NCBI RefSeq assembly: GCF_001953885.1
Contig: NZ_MQUS01000003.1
Location: forward strand, 124,001 to 188,000
Direction: 5' to 3'
DNA: 64,000 nucleotides
DNA from: Streptomyces sp. IMTB 2501
GTDB taxonomy: Bacteria; Actinomycetota; Actinomycetes; Streptomycetales; Streptomycetaceae
The position numbers were made by a program, and so were the translations under genes. Below are positions 56,477 to 64,000 of the stretch, one piece after another; position 1 is the stretch's first letter, and each line of letters starts with the position of its first letter. The notes under the pieces are model-generated. The model made no database searches. It saw only the letters and a list, made by a program, of their open reading frames with translations, and was not told the DNA's origin.

Positions 56477-57481
56477 GTGCGCCGACGTTCACTCCTCCTC
56501 GCCGCTGTTCCCGCAGGTCTGGCCACGCTCGCCGCGTGTGGTGACGGTAAGTCCGCCTCCAGCAAGGCCAGTGCCTCTCCGTCGTCCTCGGTGCCGGCGG
56601 CGCCGCCGCCGAAGATCGTGGAAGGGCCGTTGCCGGCGATCACGGCGGGTACGAAGTTCGGTGAGAAGCCGACGGTTGCCAAGGGTCCGGGGGAGCCGTC
56701 GAAGAACCTGGCGGTGAAGACGGTGATCGCGGGCAGTGGCGCCACGGTCGCGGAGAACGACTTCATCCAGGCGAACTATCTGGGTCAGATCTGGAACACG
56801 GCCAAGGTCTTCGACAACTCGTACGACAAGAAGCGTCCTCTGTTGCTGCAGCTCGCCGAGGGCAGCGTGATCGATGGCTGGCGGTATGGGCTGGCGGGCA
56901 GGAAGAGCGGTAGCCGTGTGCAGATTGCGGTGCCGCCCACCTGGGGTTACGGCAAGGACGGCGAGCCGCAGGCGGGTATCAAGGGCACGGACACGCTGGT
57001 GTTCGTGATCGACGTGATCGATGTCTTCAACTCGAAGAGTTCGGTCAAGGGCAAGCCGGTGGCGCAGAGCGACGCCTCGCTGCCCAAGGTGGCCACCAAC
57101 ACCGACGGCAGTGTCCCCAAGGTCACGGTTCCGAAGACGGCTCCGCCGAAGAAGCTGGTGTCGACGTATGTCCTGGAGGGCAACGGGCCGGAGCTGAAGG
57201 CCGACCAGGCGGTCCTGTGCCAGTTCCAGGGGCTGGTCTGGGACGGCGGCAGGACGTTTCAGCGCACGTATGGCTCGGGCCGGCTCAGCCAGTTCGTGCT
57301 GGAGCAGATGCAGCAGGCGGTCAAGGGCCTGGCGCAGGGGCTGACCGGTAAGAAGGTGGGCAGCCGGGTGCTGATCGTGGTGCCGCCGGAGCTGGGTTAC
57401 GGCGACACCCCGCCGAGCGGCGGCATCATCAAGAAGGGCGCGACGCTCGTGTTCACGGTGGACATCCTCGCGGCGATGTAG
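56477..57481 (+). CDS. Lipoprotein with two FKBP-type prolyl isomerase domains
   Basis: A 334-aa surface lipoprotein, GTG start at 56477. The signal MRRRSLLLAAVPAGL ends at lipobox LAAC, with acylated Cys near residue 21, and a Ser/Ala linker follows. FKBP domain 1 spans about 85-190 (VIAGSGATVAENDFIQANYLGQIW, VIDGWRYGLAGRKSGSRVQI, GYGKDG) and domain 2 about 230-334 (VLEGNGPELKADQAVLCQFQGLVW, VGSRVLIVVPPELGYGD). The isomerase pockets look mostly complete, less so the Tyr/Asp of domain 2. It probably folds exported proteins. A single-domain FKBP gene follows. Confidence 0.9.
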   Translation: MRRRSLLLAAVPAGLATLAACGDGKSASSKASASPSSSVPAAPPPKIVEGPLPAITAGTKFGEKPTVAKGPGEPSKNLAVKTVIAGSGATVAENDFIQANYLGQIWNTAKVFDNSYDKKRPLLLQLAEGSVIDGWRYGLAGRKSGSRVQIAVPPTWGYGKDGEPQAGIKGTDTLVFVIDVIDVFNSKSSVKGKPVAQSDASLPKVATNTDGSVPKVTVPKTAPPKKLVSTYVLEGNGPELKADQAVLCQFQGLVWDGGRTFQRTYGSGRLSQFVLEQMQQAVKGLAQGLTGKKVGSRVLIVVPPELGYGDTPPSGGIIKKGATLVFTVDILAAM

Positions 57482-57565
57482 CCGGTGTGCCCGTGGCGGG
57501 CGGCGGAGCCGCGGAGGTGAAAGACTGTCCGCGTTTCGTGTCGTACACAAGCAGGAGCTTTTGAC

Positions 57566-57937
57566 GTGAGCATCGACAAGCCCGAGATCGACTTCCCTGG
57601 TGGCGAGCCCCCGGCCGACCTGGAGATCAAGGACATCTGGGAGGGCAACGGCGAGGTCGCGAAGGAGGGGCAGACCGTCACGGTGCACTACGTGGGTGTG
57701 GCCTTCAGTACCGGCGAGGAGTTTGACGCCAGCTGGAACCGGGGCACCCCGTTCCGCTTCCCGCTCGGCGGGGGCCGTGTCATCAAGGGATGGGACCTCG
57801 GCGTGCAGGGCATGAAGGTCGGTGGCCGTCGCCAGCTGACCATCCCCGCTCACCTTGCCTACGGCAACCAGAGCCCGACTCCGGCGATCCAGCCGGGCGA
57901 GACGCTGATCTTCGTGGTGGACCTGCTCGCCGTCTGA
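57566..57937 (+). CDS. FKBP-type peptidyl-prolyl isomerase (cytoplasmic)
   Basis: A 123-aa single-domain FKBP with GTG start at 57566. Canonical pocket residues appear in VTVHYVGVAFSTGEEFDASW (Tyr and the FDAS Asp), FPLGGGRVIKGWDLGVQGMKVGGRRQLTIP and AHLAYGNQSPTPAI with the final LIFVVDLL. No signal peptide. It catalyses cis-trans proline isomerisation. It lies 84 bp after the lipoprotein FKBP and ends before a strong hairpin. Confidence 0.95.
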   Translation: MSIDKPEIDFPGGEPPADLEIKDIWEGNGEVAKEGQTVTVHYVGVAFSTGEEFDASWNRGTPFRFPLGGGRVIKGWDLGVQGMKVGGRRQLTIPAHLAYGNQSPTPAIQPGETLIFVVDLLAV

Positions 57938-58026
57938 TCCCGGCCCGATCCACGCGTGATCGTCTGTCGGATCCGGCCGGGCCGTGCCATGCCGTCCGGC
58001 CGGGTCCGACCGGATCCGATCATCTG

Positions 58027-58054
58027 GGGCCCATGCCTGTCCGGGCATGGGCCC
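58027..58054 (+). terminator. Terminator after the FKBP gene
   Basis: GGGCCCATGCC pairs with GGCATGGGCCC, 11 bp perfect, loop TGTCCG, followed by CTCGGCTTTT, so it has a short T-run. Confidence 0.85.
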
Positions 58055-58128
58055 TCGGCTTTTGTCACCGCGCTGAGGAGCGGTACGGTCATCGCTCGGA
58101 AGCACCGAAGGAAAGGCGAAGGGCGTCG

Positions 58129-59082
58129 ATGGCCATTGCCAAGGCAGAGCGGCTGATGAACCTCGCGCTGTGTCTGCTCGGCACACGGCGGCCACTCAGC
58201 AAGCGTGAGCTGCGTGCGTCCATCGAGGCCTACCTCGAAGCGGGCAGTGACGACTCCTTCAACCGGATGTTCGAGCGGGACAAGGACGACCTGCGCGAGC
58301 TGGGCCTGGTCATCGAGACGGTCGAGAACCTGGACGGCGAGGTCGGCTATCTCGCCCGCCGTGACAGCAACCGACTGCCGCCCATCACCCTGGACGCCGA
58401 GGAGGCCGCGGCGCTGGGCCTCGCCGCGAAGGTCTGGCAGCAGGCCCGGCTGGCCGGCGCGGCCAGCGGCGCCCTGCAGAAGCTGCGCGCCGCGGGGCTG
58501 CCGGAGGACGTCGACCCGTACGAGGCGCACGGGGCCCTGGAACCGCGGATCCCGGTGCACGAGGCCGCCTTCGAACCGCTGATGCTGGCCTGCCGCGACC
58601 GCCGCCCGGTCGTCTTCGACTACCGCAAGGCCTCCGCCGCCCACCCCGAGCCCAGGCATGTGGAGCCGTGGGCGCTGGAGTGCTGGCGCGGGCACTGGTA
58701 CCTGGCCGGTTTCGACCGGGACCGGGGTGCCGAGCGAGTCTTCCGGCTCTCCCGGATCACCGGCCGGGTGCGCTCGCGCGGTACGGGCTTCACCGCTCCC
58801 CTGCCCGACGTCGTCACCGTGCGGGAGACCGTCGCGAGCTGGGCGGGCGAGATCGCCGACGGTACGGCCCTGATCCGGCTGCGTTCCGGCGCCGGGTACC
58901 CCCTTCGGGCGAAGGCCACCAGCGTGCGGGAACTCGGCGACGGCTGGGACGAGTTGGAGATTCCGTACGGGCACGGCCTGGACGCCTGGCTGGTGGAGTT
59001 CGGGCCGGACGTGGTCGTTCTGGAGCCGGCCGAGCTGCGCGCGGACGTGGTGGACCGGCTGCGGGCCGTGGCCAAGGGCTGA
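58129..59082 (+). CDS. pafB: WYL-domain regulator PafB
   Basis: A 317-aa transcription regulator. The winged helix lies at about 1-65 (MAIAKAERLMNLALCLLGTRRPLSKRELRASIEAY). The WYL domain follows about 140-215 (FDYRKASAAHPEPRHVEPWALECWRGHWYLAGFDRDRGAERVFRLSRI), and a C-terminal extension WCX near 240-315. PafB acts with PafC; in mycobacteria PafBC controls a RecA-independent DNA damage response. ATG 58129 is preceded by GAAAGGCGAAG. pafC begins 16 bp later. Confidence 0.93.
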   Translation: MAIAKAERLMNLALCLLGTRRPLSKRELRASIEAYLEAGSDDSFNRMFERDKDDLRELGLVIETVENLDGEVGYLARRDSNRLPPITLDAEEAAALGLAAKVWQQARLAGAASGALQKLRAAGLPEDVDPYEAHGALEPRIPVHEAAFEPLMLACRDRRPVVFDYRKASAAHPEPRHVEPWALECWRGHWYLAGFDRDRGAERVFRLSRITGRVRSRGTGFTAPLPDVVTVRETVASWAGEIADGTALIRLRSGAGYPLRAKATSVRELGDGWDELEIPYGHGLDAWLVEFGPDVVVLEPAELRADVVDRLRAVAKG

Positions 59083-59097
59083 AGGGGGAGCAGGACT

Positions 59098-60102
59098 GTG
59101 GCAGGCAAACCGGTCAGGACCGTGAACGCCATCGACCAGACCCGGCGGATGCTCTCCCTGGTGACCTATCTCAGGGAGCGGCCCGGCGCGCGGATCGCGG
59201 ACGTGGCGCGTGCCTTCGGTATCACCGAGGACGAGCTGGTCGCCGACCTCGATCTGCTGCCCATGTGCGGCACCAGCTTCCGCGGCGGTGATCTGCTGGA
59301 CATCGACACCGACGGTGAGCGCATCTGGTGGCACAATGCGGCCGCGCTCGGCGAGGAGGCCGCCGAGCCGCTGCGGCTCGCCGCCGACGAGGCCACCGCC
59401 CTGCTGGTGGCCGCCCGCGCGGTCTCGACGCTGCCGGGTCTGCGCGAGGGCGACCGGCAGGCGCTGCTACGGGCCACCGCCAAGGTGGAGGCCGCCGCCG
59501 GTGAGGCCGCGGGTGCCAGCGCCCGGCTGTCGGTGACGTTCGAGTCCGAGGGCGGGGTCTTCGCCGACGTCGACCGGGCGATCTCCGAGCGTCGCCGACT
59601 GTGGATCCGCTACTACTCGCCTGCCCGGGACGAGGTCACCGAGCGGGAGATCGACCCCATCCGTCTGGTCAGCGTCGGACACACCTACGTCGAGGCCTGG
59701 TGCCGCCGCTCCGAGGCCCGGCGGACCTTCCGGCTCGACCGGGTCGCCGAGATCAGAATCCTGGACGAGCCGTCCGCACCTCCGGAGATAGAGCTGCGGG
59801 ACCTCTCCGAGGCGCTGGTGCAGCCGGCCGCCGAGGACCCGGAGGTCGTGGTGGAGGTCGGCCCGGGCGGCCGCTGGGTCGCCGAGTACTACCCGCACGA
59901 CAGCGCGGATGAGCTTTCCGACGGCGGGCTGCGTATCACTCTGCGCACCCCCGATCCGGCCTCGCTGCGCCGGCTGGCGCTCCGGCTCGGCCGGGACGGC
60001 CGGATCGTCTCCCCGCCCGACCTGGCCGACAGCGCCCGCCGAGCGGCCCGTGAGGCCTTGGAGGCGTATGACACGGTGCAGTCGGCGAACTCCGGGCAGT
60101 GA
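59098..60102 (+). CDS. pafC: WYL-domain regulator PafC
   Basis: A 334-aa paralogue of PafB, GTG start at 59098 (MAGKPVRTVNAIDQTRRMLSLVTYL). The N-terminal winged helix is followed by the WYL core (about 155-225; RRLWIRYYSPARDEVTEREIDPIRLVSVGHTYVEAWCRRSEARRTFRLDRVAEI) and a WCX-like C-terminus. The pair is co-transcribed with 15 bp between the genes and likely forms a hetero-complex acting on promoters of DNA repair genes. A conserved Streptomyces intergenic repeat begins immediately after its stop. Confidence 0.93.
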   Translation: MAGKPVRTVNAIDQTRRMLSLVTYLRERPGARIADVARAFGITEDELVADLDLLPMCGTSFRGGDLLDIDTDGERIWWHNAAALGEEAAEPLRLAADEATALLVAARAVSTLPGLREGDRQALLRATAKVEAAAGEAAGASARLSVTFESEGGVFADVDRAISERRRLWIRYYSPARDEVTEREIDPIRLVSVGHTYVEAWCRRSEARRTFRLDRVAEIRILDEPSAPPEIELRDLSEALVQPAAEDPEVVVEVGPGGRWVAEYYPHDSADELSDGGLRITLRTPDPASLRRLALRLGRDGRIVSPPDLADSARRAAREALEAYDTVQSANSGQ

Positions 60103-60160
60103 GAGCGCCCCCAAGGGGCGCGGGGAGCTGCGCGACCGGCCACGACGGCGCCGCAGACGC
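60103..60160. repeat. Streptomyces-type intergenic palindromic repeat
   Basis: Directly after the pafC stop the sequence GCGCCCC-CAA-GGGGCGC (60105-60121) is followed by GGGGAGCTGCGCGACC and GGCCACGACGGCGCCGCAG. This wording closely follows an intergenic element that I recall as widespread in Streptomyces genomes (GGGGCGCGGGGAACTGCGCGAC...). The hairpin would also act as a terminator for pafBC. Only one copy is seen in the window. Confidence 0.7.
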
Positions 60161-60229
60161 GAGACGGCACAACGCGGCACCTTCCCGTGGCGCGCTTGGC
60201 GTACGACCACACAATGAGGAGCGAGGGCT

Positions 60230-60523
60230 GTGAGCGAGTCTCCGGTATCCGGTACTGGTGAGATGACGGTGGCGGCAGCCTTCGCCGGGATGAAGAGAGT
60301 CGTCCCCGTGGTGTTCAAGGCGGGCTGCCCGGACTGCCGGGGCCGCTTCGAACTCGCCGCGAGCGCGCTGCGCCTCGCCATCGGCGCCAGCAGCCGGACC
60401 ACGTTCTACTCGTTCACCTGCCCTGGGTGCGGCGCCGCCGTCCGCAAGCCCGCGGGGGAGCGCATCGTCGAGCTGCTCACCGACGGCGGAGTCAGCACAC
60501 TGCGCCTGCACTCCACGGTGTAG
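60230..60523 (+). CDS. Small zinc-ribbon protein of unknown function
   Basis: A 97-aa protein from GTG 60230 (MSESPVSGTGEMTVAAAFAG). Two CxxC pairs, GCPDCRG and FTCPGCGA, look like a zinc-ribbon, with an arginine-containing helix between them. Later in-frame starts at MTVAAAF and MKRVV remain possible. Function not recognised; similar small genes sit between pafC and tatA in streptomycetes. Confidence 0.75.
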   Translation: MSESPVSGTGEMTVAAAFAGMKRVVPVVFKAGCPDCRGRFELAASALRLAIGASSRTTFYSFTCPGCGAAVRKPAGERIVELLTDGGVSTLRLHSTV

Positions 60524-60565
60524 GCGGCTGCGTCGCACGGCCGGGGACGGTCTAGTCTCGACGTC

Positions 60566-60760
60566 ATGTTCTGGCCGATGTGCGCGGTAGCGGTGGGTTT
60601 CCTGGGTCTCGCGGTGCTGGGGGTGCTCGCCGTCCGGGTCTTCCTGGAGGCGCGGCGCCTCGGGCAGCAGGTCGCGGACTCCGCGAGCCGTATCAACAGA
60701 GCGGCCGAGGACCTGGAGCGGGCGGCCGTCAGCACGGCCCGCGCTGTCGATGCGTTGTAG
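60566..60760 (+). CDS. Small membrane protein with a predicted coiled coil
   Basis: A 64-aa protein. Residues 1-26 are a single hydrophobic segment (MFWPMCAVAVGFLGLAVLGVLAV), then an amphipathic helix RVFLEARRLGQQVADSASRINRAAEDLERAAVS resembling DUF948-type small proteins. No signal cleavage motif. Function unknown. A leader of about 240 nt separates it from tatA. Confidence 0.72.
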   Translation: MFWPMCAVAVGFLGLAVLGVLAVRVFLEARRLGQQVADSASRINRAAEDLERAAVSTARAVDAL

Positions 60761-60891
60761 ATTGCCCAGCCCACGCGCTTTGGGGCACTTCGCCCTGTCA
60801 CCGTGCCGGTCCGGCCAGGTACGCTGCTGGTCGCGGCCCGGAAAAACGAGGCGCGGTCCGCAGACAGAGCGGGAGTACGCACGGGGATTGT

Positions 60892-60918
60892 TTGACGTTC
60901 ATCCCCGGGCGATACGAT
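60892..60918 (+). promoter_or_regulatory. Putative tatA promoter
   Basis: TTGACG at 60892-60897 and TACGAT at 60913-60918 with a 15-bp spacer. The predicted start is about 75 nt upstream of the tatA ATG. Confidence 0.6.
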
Positions 60919-60933
60919 CGCTCCCAGCACGAT

Positions 60934-60961
60934 GGTCAGACAATTGTCCGACCCGTCGGAC
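60934..60961. promoter_or_regulatory. Overlapping dyads downstream of the tatA promoter
   Basis: GGTCAGACAATTGTCCGACC (60934-60953) pairs at 9 of 10 positions. Overlapping it, GTCCGAC-CC-GTCGGAC (60946-60961) is a perfect 7-bp dyad. Both lie just past the predicted start of transcription, fitting an operator or a leader switch. Confidence 0.6.
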
Positions 60962-61000
60962 ATGCCCCGTCGCCCCGCCTCAGTGAGAAGGTGAAGACTT

Positions 61001-61288
61001 ATGTTCCGCAACGCACTTGAGCCGTGGCACCTGGTGCTCCTGGTTCTGGTGATTGTCCTCGTGTTCGGTTCCAAGAAGCTTCCGGACATGGCGCGCTCGC
61101 TCGGCAAGTCCGCTCGCATCCTGAAGAGCGAGGCCAAGGCGATGAAGGACGACGGCAAGCAGTCCACCACCTCCGCCCAGCCCGCCGAGGAGCAGACCCC
61201 GGCTCAGCGCACGATCCAGGCCTCGCCCGGCGACGTGACCAGCTCCCGGCCGGTGAACGAGCAGACGGACACGACGACCCAGCGCTGA
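61001..61288 (+). CDS. tatA: Twin-arginine translocase subunit TatA
   Basis: A 95-aa protein with one N-terminal membrane helix (LEPWHLVLLVLVIVLVFGSKKLPDMARSLGKSARILKSEAK): the FGSKKLP hinge and the amphipathic helix are typical of TatA. The tail is polar. TatA forms the pore of the Tat export system for folded proteins. ATG 61001 lies about 45 nt before... the TatC gene starts 48 nt after its stop. Confidence 0.96.
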   Translation: MFRNALEPWHLVLLVLVIVLVFGSKKLPDMARSLGKSARILKSEAKAMKDDGKQSTTSAQPAEEQTPAQRTIQASPGDVTSSRPVNEQTDTTTQR

Positions 61289-61335
61289 CGCGAGGACCGG
61301 GGCATCCGGTCCGCTGCACGAGATGAGGATGTGGG

Positions 61336-62280
61336 TTGCCCAAGTCTGCCCGCAAGAAGGAGAGGGATCCCGAGGGGCGCATGCCACTCGCGGATCACTT
61401 GCGCGAGCTGCGCAACCGGCTCGCGAAGGCCGTCCTGGCGATCGTCGTCGTCACGATCGTGTCCGCCTTCTTCTACCAGGACATCATCAACTTCGTCACC
61501 AAGCCGGTGCTCGACTCGGTCGGCTGCTCGCAGTCCCTCGGGCAGCTGGCAAAGACCAAGAACGCCCACTGCGCGCACATCACGGTCAGCGGCCTGCTGG
61601 CGCCGTTCACACTGGCCCTGAAGGTCGCGCTGACGGCGGGCATCGTGCTGGCGTCCCCGGTCTGGCTCTACCAGTTGTGGGCGTTCGTCGCACCGGGCCT
61701 GCACCGGCACGAGAAGAAGTACGCCTACGCGTTCGTCGGATTCGGCTTCCCGCTCTTCCTCGCCGGCGGCTACATCGCGTACCACGTGCTGCCCATGACG
61801 GCGAAGGTGATGATCGACCTCACGCCCAAGGGCGCCGAGAACCTGCTGCCGGCGGTCGACCTGGTCGACCTGGTCACCCGCATGATCGTCGTCTTCGGTC
61901 TCGCCTTCGAGATGCCGTTGCTGCTGGTCATGCTGAACCTCACCGGTGTCCTGTCCGGCCGGCGGATGCTCGGCTGGTGGCGCGGCATGATCGTCGGCAT
62001 CGCCGCCTTCGCGGCCGTGGCCACGCCCAGCCCCGACCCGGGCACGATGCTGGCGCTGGCGGCGCCGATCTGGGCGCTGTTCTTCATCGCCGTGGCCATC
62101 GCGCTGCTCAACGACCGGCGCAAGGCGCGCCGGGCGGCCGAGGGACCCGCCGACGACGAGGCCTCCGAGCTGGACCTCACGCCCGAGGGGATCGGCGAGG
62201 TTGAGCCCGTCCCGGCCGCCGGGGCGCTGCCCGAGCAGTCAGGCACGGACCGGGTCAACGGCTACGACGACGTGACCTGA
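61336..62280 (+). CDS. tatC: Twin-arginine translocase subunit TatC
   Basis: A 314-aa six-helix membrane protein that recognises twin-arginine signal peptides. The N-terminal cytoplasmic region contains MPLADHLRELRNRLAKAV, the usual TatC substrate-contact segment, followed by hydrophobic helices starting at LAIVVVTIVSAFFY. The tail after residue 245 is polar. The start is TTG at 61336 (MPKSARKKERDPEGRMPLADHL), behind GATGAGGA; a later ATG (MPLADH) would lose the basic leader. It follows tatA. Confidence 0.95.
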   Translation: MPKSARKKERDPEGRMPLADHLRELRNRLAKAVLAIVVVTIVSAFFYQDIINFVTKPVLDSVGCSQSLGQLAKTKNAHCAHITVSGLLAPFTLALKVALTAGIVLASPVWLYQLWAFVAPGLHRHEKKYAYAFVGFGFPLFLAGGYIAYHVLPMTAKVMIDLTPKGAENLLPAVDLVDLVTRMIVVFGLAFEMPLLLVMLNLTGVLSGRRMLGWWRGMIVGIAAFAAVATPSPDPGTMLALAAPIWALFFIAVAIALLNDRRKARRAAEGPADDEASELDLTPEGIGEVEPVPAAGALPEQSGTDRVNGYDDVT

Positions 62281-62306
62281 GCCAAGACCGCACCGAACCG
62301 CGCACG

Positions 62307-62343
62307 ATGCCCCCGCCCCGGACGATTCCCGGGACGGGGGCAT
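62307..62343 (+). terminator. Terminator after tatC
   Basis: ATGCCCCCGCCCCGG pairs with CCGGGACGGGGGCAT over 15 positions with one mismatch, 26 nt after the tatC stop, loop about 7 nt. Confidence 0.78.
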
Positions 62344-62452
62344 TCGCCTTCGCTGGCCATCGGTCCCGCCGATCAGCCGTCTTCGTCGATCAGCCCACGT
62401 TCGGATAATGATCGTCCTGTTGTCAGTGGGGCCCGGTACGCTCGAAAGCACG

Positions 62453-64000
62453 ATGACAGAGGACCTCTCACCGGCCGAGCGGTACGCGGCAGCCCGCAGG
62501 CGGGCAGCCGAGCAGGCCACCGCGCTCGCGTCCTTCCGCGAGATGTACGACTTCGGCCTCGACCCCTTCCAGATCGAGGCCTGCGAGGCGCTTGAGACGG
62601 GGAAGGGCGTGCTGGTGGCCGCCCCCACCGGCTCGGGCAAGACGATCGTGGGCGAGTTCGCCGTCCACCTCGCCCTCCAGCAGGGCAAGAAGTGCTTCTA
62701 CACGACACCCATCAAGGCACTGTCGAACCAGAAGTACGCCGACCTGTGCCGCCGCTACGGCACGGACAAGGTCGGCCTCCTCACCGGCGACAACAGCGTC
62801 AACTCCGAAGCCCCGGTGGTCATCATGACCACCGAGGTCCTGCGGAACATGCTCTACGCCGGCTCCCAGACCCTCCTCGGCCTCGGCTACGTGGTCATGG
62901 ACGAGGTGCACTACCTCTCCGACCGCTTCCGCGGCGCCGTCTGGGAAGAGGTGATCATCCACCTGCCCGAATCCGTGACCCTGGTGTCACTGTCGGCGAC
63001 CGTGTCCAACGCCGAGGAGTTCGGTGACTGGCTGGACACCGTCCGTGGCGACACCGAGGTGATCGTCTCCGAGCACCGGCCCGTGCCGCTCTTCCAGCAC
63101 GTGCTCGCCGGACGCCGGATGTACGACCTGTTCGAGGAGGGCGAGGGCCACAAGAAGGCCGTCAACCCCGACCTGGTCCGCCTGGCCCGCATGGAGGCCA
63201 CCAGACCGTCGTACCAGGACCGCAGGCGCGGCCGGGCGATGCGCGAGGCCGACCGGGAGCGGGAGCGCAGACAGCGCTCGCGCGTGTGGACGCCGGGCCG
63301 TCCCGAGGTCATCGAGCGCCTCGACTCCGAGGGCCTGCTCCCCGCCATCACGTTCATCTTCAGCCGCGCCGCCTGCGAGGCCGCCGTCCAGCAGTGCCTG
63401 TACGCGGGCCTCAGGCTCAACGACGAGGAGGCGCGGGAGCAGGTCCGTGCCCTGGTCGAGGAGCGCACCGCCACCATCCCGTCCGAGGACCTGCACGTCC
63501 TCGGGTACTACGAGTGGCTGGAGGGCCTGGAGCGCGGCATCGCCGCCCATCACGCGGGCATGCTGCCGACCTTCAAGGAGGTCGTCGAGGAGCTGTTCGT
63601 ACGCGGCCTGGTCAAGGCCGTGTTCGCCACCGAGACCCTCGCGCTCGGCATCAACATGCCCGCCCGTTCCGTGGTGCTGGAAAAGCTCGTCAAGTGGAAC
63701 GGCGAGCAGCATGCCGACATCACCCCCGGCGAGTACACGCAGCTCACCGGCCGCGCCGGCCGGCGTGGCATCGACATCGAGGGCCACGCGGTCGTGCTGT
63801 GGCAGCGCGGGATGAGCCCCGAGCACCTGGCCGGTCTCGCGGGCACGCGTACGTACCCGCTGCGCTCCAGCTTCAAGCCGTCGTACAACATGGCGGTCAA
63901 CCTGGTCGAGCAGTTCGGCCGGCATCGCTCGCGCGAACTGCTGGAGACCTCGTTCGCGCAGTTCCAGGCCGACAAGTCGGTCGTCGGGATCTCCCGCCAG
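62453..64000 (+). CDS. helY: DEAD/DEAH-box helicase HelY-type, N-terminal part
   Basis: A Ski2-like superfamily 2 RNA helicase whose first 516 codons are in the window, running to the last base. Walker A is APTGSGKT (57-64), the Ia area has TPIKALSNQK, the DEVH box is at 150-153, SLSATVSN is motif III, and the helicase C part shows the HHAGMLP and TETLALGINMPARS motifs and TQLTGRAGRRG (motif VI). It belongs to the HelY/Mtr4-like group found beside tatC in actinobacteria. The C-terminal region is missing because the window ends. Confidence 0.92.
   Translation, partial: MTEDLSPAERYAAARRRAAEQATALASFREMYDFGLDPFQIEACEALETGKGVLVAAPTGSGKTIVGEFAVHLALQQGKKCFYTTPIKALSNQKYADLCRRYGTDKVGLLTGDNSVNSEAPVVIMTTEVLRNMLYAGSQTLLGLGYVVMDEVHYLSDRFRGAVWEEVIIHLPESVTLVSLSATVSNAEEFGDWLDTVRGDTEVIVSEHRPVPLFQHVLAGRRMYDLFEEGEGHKKAVNPDLVRLARMEATRPSYQDRRRGRAMREADRERERRQRSRVWTPGRPEVIERLDSEGLLPAITFIFSRAACEAAVQQCLYAGLRLNDEEAREQVRALVEERTATIPSEDLHVLGYYEWLEGLERGIAAHHAGMLPTFKEVVEELFVRGLVKAVFATETLALGINMPARSVVLEKLVKWNGEQHADITPGEYTQLTGRAGRRGIDIEGHAVVLWQRGMSPEHLAGLAGTRTYPLRSSFKPSYNMAVNLVEQFGRHRSRELLETSFAQFQADKSVVGISRQ

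Overview
The window is high-GC chromosomal DNA from a Streptomyces species. Chaplin genes, a mycothiol ligase, the glycerol gyl operon with its IclR repressor, and a complete Pup-proteasome cluster followed by tat genes all point to the conserved core arm of a streptomycete. Most genes use ATG or GTG starts behind purine-rich ribosome sites. Convergent genes are separated by long, near-perfect hairpins.

Bases 1-9425 hold the edge of a gluconate-use locus (gntK fragment and divergent gntR), a YchJ-like protein, a DUF1876 protein, PolX, an M1 aminopeptidase, a large Pls/PosA-type single-module peptide synthetase, and a tRNA-Leu(GAG). Bases 9645-18139 hold an M20 peptidase, the short chaplin chpH, the long wall-anchored chaplin chpC with a collagen-like repeat, small conserved genes, a degenerate RecD2-like protein, an aldo/keto reductase and an F420-type oxidoreductase. 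Bases 18376-26282 hold an unknown protein, CorA, then a block of histidine phosphatase, DUF3090, an SCO1664-family protein and mshC, followed by PAC2, an FCD regulator and a SUKH-type protein.

Bases 26375-31579 are the glycerol regulon on the minus strand (gylR, glpF, glpK, glpD), with putative GylR dyads in front of both gylR and glpF. metH is divergent from gylR. After metH come a HAD phosphatase and two tandem family-5 solute-binding lipoproteins without permeases. Then come an orphan NarL-type response regulator, a RecB-like nuclease, a site-2 protease with CBS domains and trmI.

Bases 44874-60102 are the proteasome region: an exported protein, a ferredoxin with an apparent Asp ligand, arc (Mpa), dop, pup, an HNH endonuclease VII-like gene, prcB and prcA. 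A LacI/MFS pair follows, then pafA, two FKBP isomerases, pafB and pafC. Pup is made with C-terminal Gln, so Dop must deamidate it before PafA can ligate it. Arc unfolds tagged proteins into the PrcAB core. The window closes with two small genes, tatA, tatC and the first 516 codons of a HelY-type helicase.

The best leads are the Pls-like synthetase with a lysine-like adenylation code beside an M1 aminopeptidase, the endonuclease gene overlapping prcB, the RecD2 relative that has lost its Walker A lysine, the overlapping dyads before tatA, and the collagen-like repeat in ChpC.
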